A stretch of DNA of 64,000 nucleotides from Planctomycetota bacterium (GTDB taxonomy: Bacteria > Planctomycetota > B15-G4). This document shows, piece after piece, positions 15,628 to 26,723 of the stretch (position 1 is its first letter; each line of letters starts with the position of its first letter). The position numbers and the translations under genes were made by a program. A model generated the notes under the pieces. The model had not been told where the DNA came from, searched no databases, and saw only the letters and a program-made list of their open reading frames with translations. Location of the stretch: positions 1 through 64,000 of the forward strand of contig JAJDEO010000051.1 in NCBI GenBank assembly GCA_029259745.1, given 5' to 3'.

Positions 15628-16131
15628 GGCCGGGACGATAGCACATCGAGCCACGTGCCAGACATGCGCAAGGACGAACGCCACTCGCCCGTCTTTGCGG
15701 GTCATTTAGGCAACCGTAAACACCCCATTGGTCTTCAGCAGGAAAGCCCGACGTCACGCGAGCCACGGCCCCTCCGAGCCCGACCGTCGATCCAGCCCAC
15801 CGTAGTGGCCCCACGACGCGGGGTCAGTCGACGCCGGCGTACCCGAGCCCCCATGAGACCGGCCCGCCATCCAGGTACCACCGAAGTGCGTTGTCGCCCG
15901 CCGCATCCGGCGCCGTGACGCGGACCAGGGGCGCCGCGCGGCGCTGATCGTCGACGCCGCGCCAGGTCGTCGACCACCTCACCAACGCAGCGCGCGCACC
16001 ACGATGTACCCCGCGATGCGCGCGCTGAAGACTCCCACTGACCCCGGTGATTCACGGACGATCGCTTGCGGTCGCATCTCGGCTGCACCCTCGCGACGAT
16101 CGTCCGTGAAGACCCCGGCTCACTCAAACGG
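15628..16131. other. 504-bp intergenic region between the BMC operon and gdh
   Basis: No convincing gene is seen. The part next to 15627 should hold the BMC operon promoter on the minus strand. A small hairpin (CCCG 15688-15691, CGGG 15698-15701, loop CAAAGA on the minus strand) lies in the leader. I found no riboswitch or sigma-54 match. The far end holds the inverted repeat described separately. Confidence 0.5.
16051..16110 (-). terminator. Perfect 14-bp inverted repeat after gdh
   Basis: TTCACGGACGATCG (16051-16064) returns as its exact complement at 16097-16110, with a 32-base loop. It starts 22 bases after the gdh stop on the minus strand. There is no T-run, so it could be a factor-assisted terminator, an mRNA-stabilising stem or a protein site. 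Confidence 0.4.
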
Positions 16132-17571
<1,440 letters not shown>

Positions 17572-17668
17572 GACGGGGCTCGAGATGTGCGTGGTGGGGA
17601 CAATGACGGCGACGCGTCGTCGCCCGGGGCGCGGATTCTACATCCCCCCCGCGCGTGCGCGCATCCCC

Positions 17669-20600
17669 TCAGGACGACACTGGCGGGTCTTCTTCGTCGC
17701 CGGGCGCCGGAAGCGCCGATTCGGCGAGGGCACTGGCGTCGACGCCGGTCGCATCGGGGTCCTCGCGGCGCACGATCGCGAGCGGGACGTCGGCCGTCCG
17801 CAGGTGCAGATCTCGCTGCGGGAAGGCGATCTCGATGCCCGCCGCGCGGAACTCGCCGTCGATCGCGCGGTTGAGCTGGTGGTGGATCGTGCGGTACATC
17901 TCCGGCGAGGCGACGAAGAACCTCAGCTCGAAGTCGAGCGTCGAATCACCGAACGCCGCGAACACCACTCGCGGCCCTGGATCCGAGAGGACGTTCGTGT
18001 TCTCGCGGGCGATCTTGTAGAGCACCTTCTCAGCCCGGTCGATGTTCGAGCCGTAGGCGATCCCGACTCGTACGATCACACGTAGAACCGAGTCGCTCAG
18101 AGTCCAGTTGACCACCTGCGTGGTAATGAACTCCCGATTCGGGACGATCAGCTCCGTGCGGTCCCAGGTCACGATCGTGGTCGCACGCATGCGGATCCTC
18201 GTCACGGCGCCCGTCACATCGCCGACGGTCACTGTGTCTCCCACGCGCATCGGGCGCTCGAAGAGCAGGATCAAGCCCGAGACGAAGTTCGAGAAGACCT
18301 CCTGGAGGCCGAACCCGAGACCGACCGTCACGGCCGCCGCGAGCCACTGCACCTTGCCCCAGCCGATGTCGACGGCCCCGAAGGCCGTGATGATGCCGAT
18401 GATCAGGATCAGATAGCGCGAGATCGTCGTGATCGCGTAGCGCCCGGCAGCCTGGAAGGGCAGCTTCTGGAGGACGGCGATCTCGAGCAGACCGGGGAGG
18501 TTGCTGCCCGCGACGAACGTGATGACCAGGATCGCGATGGCGAGGAGCACGTCGCCGAGCGTCACGAAGTCGGAGAACGACTCGGTGAGGCGGTCGACGC
18601 TCCCGTCGGGGTTGTTGACGACGGTGGTCTGCTGACGGGACGTTTCCCAGAGCGCCACGTCGACGTCCTCGGACGTCAGGGCCGGGAGGACCTCGGACCA
18701 GACGATCCACAGGCCGGCGAGGAAGGCGATCGAGACGGCGAACTGCACGAGGCGTCGGCTCTGCTCGCTGACCGACTCGACATCGATCTCGTCGACCTCG
18801 GTCTCCTCGCCCTCGACGTCGCTCAGCTCGCCGCTGTCAGTTCGTCCACGGCGCTTCAGGTACTGCTGCACCGCGAGTCGACGCCGCGCGACGTGCAGCC
18901 AGCGCATCAACAGCGCGCGACCGAAGACGACGCTGAGGATCAGCATCAGCGTGTCCTGCATCCGCAGGGTCAGCTGCAGCGCCGAGTAGGTGTACCCGAG
19001 TACGGCCAGGAAGATGAGCGTCACCGGCAAGCCCACGGCGAGTGGGAACCAGAGCGCGCGCAGTCGGCTGAGCCAACCGTTGGGAAGCTCGTCGAGCAGC
19101 GACGAGATCACGCCCCGCTCGGGGTGCAGCACGCGGTACGCGAAGATTGCGATCACGAGCTGACCGGCGATGAACGCGCAGCGGCCGAGCGCATCGCCGA
19201 AGCCCGTGCCGTAGCGCGCGATCATCGCCGAGGCGACGAACTGGCAAGGCAAGGCGAGGGCCAGGAACCAGCGCAGATTGCGGCGCATCGATTTCAGCGC
19301 CGGGGGCGGCCAGCGGAAGTGGACCTCCGCGAGCCCCTGGGTACGACAGGCACGTACGACGAAGCCGGCGACGAACAGCGCCCGCGAAACGCCTTCGAAC
19401 CCACCGGCCGCAGCGCGCACGACCTCCCCGCCGTCGTTCATCCCGAGCGCCGCGCCTCGCAGCAGGTGCGCGAAGAACCACAGGAAGAGCGGCACGCCGA
19501 GCGCGACCAGCGCGGTCAGCCCGAAGACATGCACGGTGTGACCGAACTGATCCGTCCGCAGGCGCCGCACGAGTTCTGCGATCGCCTCGATGCGTCGGCG
19601 CAGTGCAGGGCGCAACGCCAGGAATGCGATGAGCAGGATCGTGCGGACGGCGATCAGCAGGCCGTCGCGCTTGAACGCCTCCGAGAGGGCTCGCCCGAAC
19701 TCCACCCACGCCGAGACGTTCACGAGCCACTCGAGATCGTCGTGCAAGCGTGGCCACAGCTCGCCGATGTCCTCGTAGATCGGTGAGGCGATGCGCACCC
19801 AAAGCACACGTTCGTCGATGAAGTGTGCGAACGCTTCGGTCTTGGCGATGAGATCGCGCTCGGCGAGTTCGAGATCACTCGCGAGGCGCAGGTACTCGCG
19901 GTAGTCGCTGGAGAGTTCGTCGAGGTACTCGCGGCGCCGCTCGTACTGCTCGCGGACCAGGTCTCGCACGACAGCCCGCTGGCCGGCGTCGACGATCGGC
20001 GGTCGCAGCGACTCCATCACTTTCTCGACGCTCGCCTCGACGTCGATCAACTCCGCCGAGGCGTCCTTGGCATCGAAGCGCTCGAGCTGGGCCTTGCTCG
20101 TCACTTCCTCGCGCGACTCGAGCTCGCGCTGGAGCGAGGCAACCTCGGGCAGGCGCGAGCGTTCCTCGACGAGCAGGAAGCCGACCGACTGTGAGCCACC
20201 CGCCGCTTCGCTGCGCTGGCGAACGCGCGTGTGCCGGGCTGCGAGGTCAGACGCCTGCTTGCGCGTCTCGTCGAGTTGTCGCGAAAGGCCCGCGATCCGT
20301 GCGACGAGCCCCTCGGGCCCCGTGCGCTGCAGCGCGATCTCTGCATTCCGCGTCGCAAGCTGCTCGACGGCCGGGTGACTTTGTGCCGCGAGACGCGCCG
20401 CCTCGGCTGCCGTGACTGCCGCCGCCTCGGCCTCGTCGCGGCGCAGGGCCGCGAGCCGTGCGCGCCAGATCTCCACCCGCTCCTCGAGCGCCGCGCGTCG
20501 GCGGGTGGCGGCCCTGAGCCGCGCGCCCAACAACTCGTCGCGCACTTCACTGCCCGCGCGCTCCGTTTCGTAGGCCTCGATCTCGGCGACGAGTGCCGTG

Positions 20601-21193
20601 CGTCGGGCGCGCGCCAGGAGCCGCTGGACCTCGTCGAGCTCTGTCGGCCCCTCAACAGGCGCCTGCTGAGCGAGGCGTGCGTCGACTTCGGCGAGCTGCG
20701 ATCGCGCAGCCGTGAGGACCTCGGGCAGCGACGTGCGCCGTTCTTCGAAGAGGTTCAGTTCGCGCTCGAGCGCCTCGACTTCGAGCTGCTTGGCGCGCAA
20801 GGCCGCCTCGATGTCGGCGACGAGCGGCGCAAACTCGCTCGCCGTGACGTCGGCAGCAACTTCGGCGGCGGCGATCGACGGGTTCTGTCGATCGGCCTCG
20901 AGTTGGGCGAGTTCGCCAGGGCCAGCTTCGACCTCGCGTGCCGTCGCGGCGACGGCGTCTCGCCATCCGGCGGCAGCCTGGAGCTGTGCGGCGGCTTGGT
21001 CGAGCGACGCGAGGAGTTCGCTGCGCAGCTCGTCCGTGAGACCGTCCCGCCCCTCGAGCGTACTGCGCATGGCCGCGACTTCGGCCGCGATCGCGGTACC
21101 GGCGTCGTCGACGGCGGGCGCATTCTCCTGAGCCGCAGACCCGACCGCCAGCGTGAGGACGAACACTGCGAGACAGGTGAGCACGAGTCTCAC
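17669..21193 (-). CDS. MscK-like large mechanosensitive channel
   Basis: About 1174 residues, close to E. coli MscK (1120). I chose GTG 21193 because it opens a signal peptide (VRLVLTCLAVFVLTLAVGSAA); GTG 21214 is also possible. Order: a periplasmic coiled-coil domain (about 30-440), roughly eight extra membrane spans (about 490-900), an acidic linker (ELSDVEGEETEVDEIDVES), then the MscS pore module. That module has AVTVGLGFGLQEVFSNFVSG (the TM3 pore helix), FERPMRVGDTVTVGDVTGAV and TIVTWDRTELIVPNREFIT, with the vestibule after it. Such channels release solutes on osmotic downshock; some are gated by ions. The next gene upstream is rodA. Confidence 0.85.
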   Translation of the reverse strand: MRLVLTCLAVFVLTLAVGSAAQENAPAVDDAGTAIAAEVAAMRSTLEGRDGLTDELRSELLASLDQAAAQLQAAAGWRDAVAATAREVEAGPGELAQLEADRQNPSIAAAEVAADVTASEFAPLVADIEAALRAKQLEVEALERELNLFEERRTSLPEVLTAARSQLAEVDARLAQQAPVEGPTELDEVQRLLARARRTALVAEIEAYETERAGSEVRDELLGARLRAATRRRAALEERVEIWRARLAALRRDEAEAAAVTAAEAARLAAQSHPAVEQLATRNAEIALQRTGPEGLVARIAGLSRQLDETRKQASDLAARHTRVRQRSEAAGGSQSVGFLLVEERSRLPEVASLQRELESREEVTSKAQLERFDAKDASAELIDVEASVEKVMESLRPPIVDAGQRAVVRDLVREQYERRREYLDELSSDYREYLRLASDLELAERDLIAKTEAFAHFIDERVLWVRIASPIYEDIGELWPRLHDDLEWLVNVSAWVEFGRALSEAFKRDGLLIAVRTILLIAFLALRPALRRRIEAIAELVRRLRTDQFGHTVHVFGLTALVALGVPLFLWFFAHLLRGAALGMNDGGEVVRAAAGGFEGVSRALFVAGFVVRACRTQGLAEVHFRWPPPALKSMRRNLRWFLALALPCQFVASAMIARYGTGFGDALGRCAFIAGQLVIAIFAYRVLHPERGVISSLLDELPNGWLSRLRALWFPLAVGLPVTLIFLAVLGYTYSALQLTLRMQDTLMLILSVVFGRALLMRWLHVARRRLAVQQYLKRRGRTDSGELSDVEGEETEVDEIDVESVSEQSRRLVQFAVSIAFLAGLWIVWSEVLPALTSEDVDVALWETSRQQTTVVNNPDGSVDRLTESFSDFVTLGDVLLAIAILVITFVAGSNLPGLLEIAVLQKLPFQAAGRYAITTISRYLILIIGIITAFGAVDIGWGKVQWLAAAVTVGLGFGLQEVFSNFVSGLILLFERPMRVGDTVTVGDVTGAVTRIRMRATTIVTWDRTELIVPNREFITTQVVNWTLSDSVLRVIVRVGIAYGSNIDRAEKVLYKIARENTNVLSDPGPRVVFAAFGDSTLDFELRFFVASPEMYRTIHHQLNRAIDGEFRAAGIEIAFPQRDLHLRTADVPLAIVRREDPDATGVDASALAESALPAPGDEEDPPVSS

Positions 21194-21270
21194 TCGTCCA
21201 GCGCTGTGCCGCACGTCTGCTGTGGTCAAATCCGCTCCGTCCAGGTCCGCCACGTACGAACCGTCGCGCC

Positions 21271-22458
21271 TCACTGCTCGAAGAACACGACGGGCCGGCG
21301 TCGCGCCACGTCGAGCACGATCGCCACACCTAACCACGTCGACAAGATCGATGACCCACCATAAGACACGAACGGAAGAGTCAAGCCTGTCACCGGCAAC
21401 AGACCGGTATTGATTCCGAGGTGCATGAGCGCCTGGCCACCGATCAGAGCGCCGACGCCCACGCAGACGAGGCGCCCGAACGGCTCGCGCGTGCGGTAGC
21501 CGACGCCCAGGATCGCCGCGATGAGGCAGGCATAGAGGAGCACGACGGTCGTGGTCCCGACGAGCCCCCATTCCTCGCCGATCACCGCGAAGATGAAGTC
21601 GGTTTGTTGAGCAGGCAGGAGGTTGGAGTTGTTCTGGATGCCTTCGGTGAGTCCGGCGCCGGTGAGGCCGCCGCTGCCGATCGCGACGACGGAAAAGAAC
21701 TGCTGCCGTCCCGTGCCGCGCTTGAGTTCACGGATCTGACGTTCGGTCTCGCGGGCCTCGTCGTGCTGGCGCGCTTGGCGCAGCTCACGCGCCTCGACGA
21801 GCATGACGTCGATCGGGCGCAGGTAGGCGTCGATGCGGTCTTTCTGATACGGCTCGAGAACGCCCGGCAGGAAGTATGCCGCCGGGACGATGAGTGCGAC
21901 CGAAGTCGCCACGAGCACGATGTGAGCCAGGCGCGCCCCGCTCACGACCACCATCGACACGAAGACGGGCAACAGCACGAGCGAGCTGCCGAGGTCGGGC
22001 TGACGCATCACGAAGAACCACGGCACGACCGTGATCGCGAGCGGCGCGATGTAGCTCCGCCACGTGTTGGTGATCCCGCGGTGCTGGAGATGTCGAGCGA
22101 GGGCCAGCACGAGGCCGATCTTCATGAACTCGGACGGCTGGAGCTTGAAGCCCAGGGGCAGGCGGATCCAGCGATCGCTGCCGGCCGTCGACGGCTCGGC
22201 GAGCAAGGGCATCGCGATGAGCACGCCGAGGACAGCGAGGTAGCTGGGAACGGAGAAACCGGCCAGGAACCCCGGACCGAAGCGCGAGAGGATCGGCGCC
22301 ACGGCCAGCCCGGCGAGGACGAACAACACCTGCCGCGGCCACAGCGACACGGCCCAGTCGCTCGTGGCCGAGTAGACGAACAGCACGCCGATCGTCGACA
22401 GGGCCAGGGCGGGCAGCGCCACGGTCCACTCGATGCCTGACGACTCGCGGCGACTCAC
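21271..22458 (-). CDS. rodA: Rod-shape SEDS glycosyltransferase RodA
   Basis: 395 residues from GTG 22458, which overlaps the PBP2 stop by four bases (GTGA). RodA polymerises lipid II into glycan strands during cell elongation, working with PBP2. About ten membrane spans. Family signatures: LFVYSATSDWAVSLWPRQ, LQPSEFMKIGLVLALAR, RQPDLGSSLVLLPVF (with the catalytic Asp region), QQTDFIFAVIGEEWGLVGT, and LPFVSYGGSSILSTW. The cytoplasmic or periplasmic loop at about 210-250 (REARQ, HDEARETERQIREL) is longer and more charged than usual. Confidence 0.92.
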   Translation of the reverse strand: MSRRESSGIEWTVALPALALSTIGVLFVYSATSDWAVSLWPRQVLFVLAGLAVAPILSRFGPGFLAGFSVPSYLAVLGVLIAMPLLAEPSTAGSDRWIRLPLGFKLQPSEFMKIGLVLALARHLQHRGITNTWRSYIAPLAITVVPWFFVMRQPDLGSSLVLLPVFVSMVVVSGARLAHIVLVATSVALIVPAAYFLPGVLEPYQKDRIDAYLRPIDVMLVEARELRQARQHDEARETERQIRELKRGTGRQQFFSVVAIGSGGLTGAGLTEGIQNNSNLLPAQQTDFIFAVIGEEWGLVGTTTVVLLYACLIAAILGVGYRTREPFGRLVCVGVGALIGGQALMHLGINTGLLPVTGLTLPFVSYGGSSILSTWLGVAIVLDVARRRPVVFFEQ

Positions 22459-24998
22459 GGGGCCACCTCGCGCGCGATGTAGTTGCCCATCGCCTCGCTG
22501 GCGAGCAGGCGGCGCAAGACCGGCACGCACGCGTCACCGCCGTGTTCGCCGGTGTGCTCGAGGAACACGGCGAACGCCATGGTCGGGTTGTCCTGGGGCA
22601 AATACCCGGCGAACCACGAATGCGTCTTCCGGCCCTGGATCTCCGGCGTCCCGGTCTTGCCGGCCACGGTCAGTTCGTAGGGCGCCAGGTCGGGCGCATT
22701 CCGCAGTTCACGCCCCAGTGCGCGCGCCGTCCCCACGGCCGAGTCGACGACGGCCTCGAGCCCCTCGCGCACCGTGGCCAGGTCTGCAGGCGAGGCGCGC
22801 AGGTCGACGCGTTCGCGCGGCGGCAGCTCGCCGTAACCCTCGACGGCATGGATCAAGCTCGGCGGCACGCGGTACCCGACTCCGAAGGCCCCCATCATCC
22901 CGGCGACCTGCAGCGGCGTCACGATGTCGAGCGGAACCTGCCCGATCCCCATGCGCATGATCTTCGAGGTGTTGCGCGGCACTTCGATCTCGTCCTTGAC
23001 CCACTCACGCACGCCGGGACCGACGACGAGACCGTGAGCTTCGAGCACCTCGTTGCCGCGCAGCAGTCCGGTCGGCCCCTCGAAGCCAAACAGACCCGCC
23101 GCGGCGTGCAGTGCGTCGCCGCCGATGCGTTCGGCCGCGTGATAGAAGTAGATGTTGCACGACTTGGCGAGCGCCCGCGTCATGTCGATCTCGCCGTGCG
23201 TGTAGAGACAGCTCAACGTCTCGCGCCCGACGGCGAGACGTCGGTTGCAGGGGAACGTCACAGCGCCGTCGAGCACGCCGGCCGAAAGCCCGGCCAACGC
23301 TGTGACGGGCTTGAATGTCGAGCCGGGCGGAACGGGGATGCCCGAGCCGAGCGCGCGCTGGGCGAGTGGGTTGCTGTCGTCGGCGAGAAGGTCGGCGTAG
23401 GCGTTCTGGAGCTGCGCACGCGAGGGGCGCGGCGAGCTTGCAAGTGCCAGCACACCGCCCGTGCGCGGGTCGAGAAGCACGATCGCACCGGGCCAGCGGC
23501 GCTCGCGTCTGCGCTCGGAGAAGGGAAATGCCGGCAGGTCGAGCGCGCCCCGCCAGGGCGTCGGCCCCGACGCTCCGGTGTCGTGGAAGACCTCGTCGAG
23601 CACGCGTTCGCATGCCGCTTGAAGCGCGAGGTCGAGCGAGAGCGACACGTTCAAGCCGCGCACCGACGGTGCCGCGTCGACAGCCTCGGCTCCAGCTTCG
23701 GCCGACACCGACGTGGCGATCCACCCGCGCTTACCGCGCAACAGGCCTTCGAGCGCGCGCTCGAGGCCCGTGATCCCGCGCTCCTCCTCGAAGCCGTAGT
23801 CGATCTCCCGCACGTGGACGCGCAACCACTCGTACTCGTCGAGCTCCTCGGCGGTGAGTTCTTCGAGACTGCCGAGATCGGCGAGACGCGTGCGATGGCG
23901 GAATGTCGCGGCCATGTCGTCGGCCGAGGGACTTCCGACGCGGCCGACGAGCAGTGGCGCGGTGTCCGTGACGCGCCCGTCCGCCAGGCTGCCCTCGGGA
24001 TAGACGCGTCGACGGCGAGCCGACACGTCAAAGCCGCGCAGCTCGTCGCCGCGAATGCCGACGAGCGTCTCGGTGTCGTAGACGACGTCGTCGACGAGGA
24101 CGACCGGGTCGCTGTCGAAGTCGGTGTGCAGCGTGCGCTCCAACTTGAACATCGCCACGGCGCGCGCTTCTTCATCGATGAGCGGACCGTCGCTCCGCGC
24201 CGAGCGCCCGAGCGCGATCGCCGGGTCGCGCTCGTCAACGCCGGCAAGATCGACGTCTGCGGCAGCCGCCTCGGCCTCCGCTTCGGCCTCCGCCGCCGCG
24301 AGAGCGCGACCGACCCGCTCGTCAGCCCGACGGATCGCCTCCGTCATGCCGCCGAGGACGTCGACCTCGGAACGCGCCCGCGGCTCGGCACCCTGCTCGC
24401 GAGCCAGCGACTCGAGATCGGCGAGGGCGGTGGCCTCAGAACGCGCGGCAAGCACCGCGTCGTCGAAGGCCTGCTCGAACCCGTCGAGGTCACGCAACGT
24501 CGGCGCGATGTCGAAGCGCTTGTCGGCCATGCGGCGGAAGTAGTCGGAGCGCACGCGGGTGCCGAAGAGCTTGCCGAGGTAGTAGCCGAGGTCGGCACGA
24601 CGCTGGCGCGGCTCGAGCTGAGCCACATCTTCGAGACGCAGACTCGCGACGCCCGCGAGGTAGGCCTCGGGGCGTTCGTAGAGATCCCAGAGCGTGGGGC
24701 GATCGCCGTTGACGAGCCAGTAGATGAGCATCGTCTGTCCGGCGGCTGCGCTGCGCCGCCAGTCGCGAAACGTGAACGTCAGCGAGCGCACCTCTTCGGT
24801 CATCGCCAGCGGCTCGCCGTGACGATCGAGGATCCACCCGCGCTCGAACGGCAACGTGCGGAACTGCCGCGTGGTGCGGCGCGTTTCGCGCGACCAGAGT
24901 TCGTTCTCCGTGAGCTGGAGCCGCACGAGCCGAAACTCGATCGCGCCGAGACCGGCGAGGAGGATGAAGAAGATCAGGAAGACGCGCTGCCGCCTCAT
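22455..24998 (-). CDS. mrdA: Penicillin-binding protein 2 (elongation transpeptidase) with large insert
   Basis: 847 residues, against about 630 for E. coli PBP2. ATG 24998 opens a single membrane anchor (RVFLIFFILLAGLGAIEFRLV). The transpeptidase motifs are intact: SxxK as STFK in PPGSTFKPVTAL (about residue 562), SxN as SCN in LAKSCNIYFYHAAERIG (about 611), and KTG in VAGKTGTPE (about 779). RTLPFERGWILDRHGEPLA marks the start of the pedestal domain. The extra length is an acidic, Ala-rich helical insert of roughly 200 residues (about 145-370) within the pedestal. Between mreD and rodA, as usual. Confidence 0.9.
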   Translation of the reverse strand: MRRQRVFLIFFILLAGLGAIEFRLVRLQLTENELWSRETRRTTRQFRTLPFERGWILDRHGEPLAMTEEVRSLTFTFRDWRRSAAAGQTMLIYWLVNGDRPTLWDLYERPEAYLAGVASLRLEDVAQLEPRQRRADLGYYLGKLFGTRVRSDYFRRMADKRFDIAPTLRDLDGFEQAFDDAVLAARSEATALADLESLAREQGAEPRARSEVDVLGGMTEAIRRADERVGRALAAAEAEAEAEAAAADVDLAGVDERDPAIALGRSARSDGPLIDEEARAVAMFKLERTLHTDFDSDPVVLVDDVVYDTETLVGIRGDELRGFDVSARRRRVYPEGSLADGRVTDTAPLLVGRVGSPSADDMAATFRHRTRLADLGSLEELTAEELDEYEWLRVHVREIDYGFEEERGITGLERALEGLLRGKRGWIATSVSAEAGAEAVDAAPSVRGLNVSLSLDLALQAACERVLDEVFHDTGASGPTPWRGALDLPAFPFSERRRERRWPGAIVLLDPRTGGVLALASSPRPSRAQLQNAYADLLADDSNPLAQRALGSGIPVPPGSTFKPVTALAGLSAGVLDGAVTFPCNRRLAVGRETLSCLYTHGEIDMTRALAKSCNIYFYHAAERIGGDALHAAAGLFGFEGPTGLLRGNEVLEAHGLVVGPGVREWVKDEIEVPRNTSKIMRMGIGQVPLDIVTPLQVAGMMGAFGVGYRVPPSLIHAVEGYGELPPRERVDLRASPADLATVREGLEAVVDSAVGTARALGRELRNAPDLAPYELTVAGKTGTPEIQGRKTHSWFAGYLPQDNPTMAFAVFLEHTGEHGGDACVPVLRRLLASEAMGNYIAREVAP

Positions 24999-25005
24999 GG
25001 CGCGA

Positions 25006-25470
25006 TCAACCGCGAGCGTCGCCGCGCACGGCCACACCGACACCGGCGATGAGGCGTGCGAGCGGAATCGCGAGGACACCGCCGACGAGCAGCTGCTCGC
25101 CGTCGAGGAGCGAGTGGTCCGTGCAGAGTTCGCTGAGCCAGTCGGCGAAGACGAGCGCACCGCCAGCCAACGCAGAGGCGAACACGAAGCTGGCCCAGCG
25201 CCGACCGTCGAGCGAGCGGCGTTGGCTTGCGACGATCGCGACCGTCCACCACGTGGCGAGGATGGTGAGGCCCGCCGGCTCGATCATCACGGCGGCGCGA
25301 CTCCAGCCCAGCGCCACGGCGAGCAGCGTCGTCGAGCGACGCCCACCGTAGAGGCCTGCGAAGGCCGCGAGGAGCACGGTCGGGTCGGGTGCGAAGTCGC
25401 CGATCCAGCCCTCGCCCACGAGGTGCGCCTGGTTCAGCAGGAGCGAGACGATGAGGAGCGCGAAGGCCAT
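25006..25470 (-). CDS. mreD: Rod-shape-determining protein MreD
   Basis: 154 residues from ATG 25470, two bases after the mreC stop. Four or five membrane spans: MAFALLIVSLLLNQAHLV, VLLAAFAGLYGG, TTLLAVALGWSRAAV, then spans ending LIAGVGVAV. MreD is poorly conserved in sequence, so the call rests on size, topology and position between mreC and the PBP2 gene. It links the cytoplasmic MreB filament to the elongation complex. Confidence 0.75.
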   Translation of the reverse strand: MAFALLIVSLLLNQAHLVGEGWIGDFAPDPTVLLAAFAGLYGGRRSTTLLAVALGWSRAAVMIEPAGLTILATWWTVAIVASQRRSLDGRRWASFVFASALAGGALVFADWLSELCTDHSLLDGEQLLVGGVLAIPLARLIAGVGVAVRGDARG

Positions 25471-25471
25471 C

Positions 25472-26659
25472 TCACCGCTCCACGACGGTGACGGTGCGGT
25501 CGGTGCCCCAGACGACGGGCTCGACATCGAATCCGGCCTGCGTGACGTCCTTCACGGTGCCCATGAGCAATCCGCCGAGACGCCCGTGCCCGGTGACGAC
25601 GCGGTCGCCGACCTGCGGCACCCAGCCTTCGGGCCAGCTCGCAGCCTCGGTGCGGCAGGGCACGACCGACCCGCCCGCCCCGATCACGAGCAGCGTGCCG
25701 CGCGGGACCTCGCGCTCGACGATCGACGACGTCCAACCGACGACGGCAACGCGCCCGAGCCAGGCTCCGTCTCGCACGACCCAACACCCTTGCTCGACAC
25801 CGTGGCGCGACCCGACGTCGAGTCGCACAGAAGTCGTCTCGGAGCCACTCGTTACGACACGCAACGCCGACACGGTACGGGCCTCGCGCTCTGCCGACGG
25901 CAAGACTTCGACCGTGACGATGCCGAGGTCGTCGGCGGCGATGAGCGGCTCGAGTTCCAGCTCGCGGGTTGCACCGAGCCCTTCGGCGGCGCCGCCGGGA
26001 AGGTCTTGCTCGTCGGGCTTGACGACGCGTCCGAGCAGCAACCCCGGGGGAAGGTCGTCACCGAGGGCTGCGACGGAGCGCGTCCACGCCACCTGGCCGG
26101 CCGGCGGTGCGACCGTGCTCGAACGACTCTCGACGAGCGCCGTGCCCTTCTCGCTGCCGAGCAAGAAGTGCACCGGGCGTGCACTCGGCGCCGTCTGCCA
26201 CTCGGCGGCGAGGGGCCGTAGGTCTTCGTCACCGATGAGCGCCACCTCGGCAATGCGATCCTCGACGTCGACCACGAGGCCGACGAACGCGCCGCGGTGC
26301 GTGACGAGTGCGCCGTCGGGCACGCCATCCGCGGGCACCGCGATCTTCATGCGCCGTCGACGCTCGGTCGTGGCGACGGACAGCACCGGCGCCAGAGCCA
26401 CCTTGCGCCCCGGCAGGCAGACCTCGCCGGGGCCGCGCACGGCTTCGACGTACGACGCCCATGCGAGGTCGGCTTCACGGCGATGGTCGTCGACGACCTC
26501 CGTGCCTGCAGGCGCGTGGGCCAAGGGCGCGAAGAGCGCCTCGCCGATCGACAGCATCGGCCCCAGCGCCTGCTCGGCGCGACGGATCGGCCCCCACCCG
26601 GCGACCGACGCCACGCAGGCCGCCAACACCACGGGGGTCCAGATTCCGCCGCTCTTCAC
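25472..26659 (-). CDS. mreC: Rod-shape-determining protein MreC
   Basis: 395 residues. N-terminal membrane anchor (TPVVLAACVASVAGWGPI), a short helical stretch (LADLAWASYVEAVRG-like region, about 58-80), then two beta-barrel units: ALVTHRGAFVGLVVDVEDRIAEVALI (about 120-145) and VRLDVGSRHGVEQGCWVVRDGAWLGRV (about 283-310). The tail ends QVGDRVVTGHGRLGG. The paired RGxxGxV-type strands are the MreC hallmark. The coiled coil before them is shorter than in E. coli, and the linker between barrels (150-270) longer. It works in the periplasm, binding PBP2 and MreD. Confidence 0.88.
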   Translation of the reverse strand: MKSGGIWTPVVLAACVASVAGWGPIRRAEQALGPMLSIGEALFAPLAHAPAGTEVVDDHRREADLAWASYVEAVRGPGEVCLPGRKVALAPVLSVATTERRRRMKIAVPADGVPDGALVTHRGAFVGLVVDVEDRIAEVALIGDEDLRPLAAEWQTAPSARPVHFLLGSEKGTALVESRSSTVAPPAGQVAWTRSVAALGDDLPPGLLLGRVVKPDEQDLPGGAAEGLGATRELELEPLIAADDLGIVTVEVLPSAEREARTVSALRVVTSGSETTSVRLDVGSRHGVEQGCWVVRDGAWLGRVAVVGWTSSIVEREVPRGTLLVIGAGGSVVPCRTEAASWPEGWVPQVGDRVVTGHGRLGGLLMGTVKDVTQAGFDVEPVVWGTDRTVTVVER

Positions 26660-26723
26660 GTCACGCCCTCAGTACGACACGGAGATCCTCTCGACGACAC
26701 GGGCAGCTTGTGGCCCGCACGCG

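Noticed and set aside
15640..15720. c-di-GMP or other riboswitch in the BMC leader
   Set aside because: Only a short CCCG/CGGG hairpin with GCAAAG-like bases; the full conserved core is missing.
15735..16127. 130-codon minus-strand frame in the gdh-BMC gap
   Set aside because: Arg-rich, no ribosome site, and it spans the inverted repeat.
22542..25052. 836-codon plus-strand frame opposite the PBP2 gene
   Set aside because: Shadow of the PBP2 gene, which has intact SxxK, SxN and KTG motifs.
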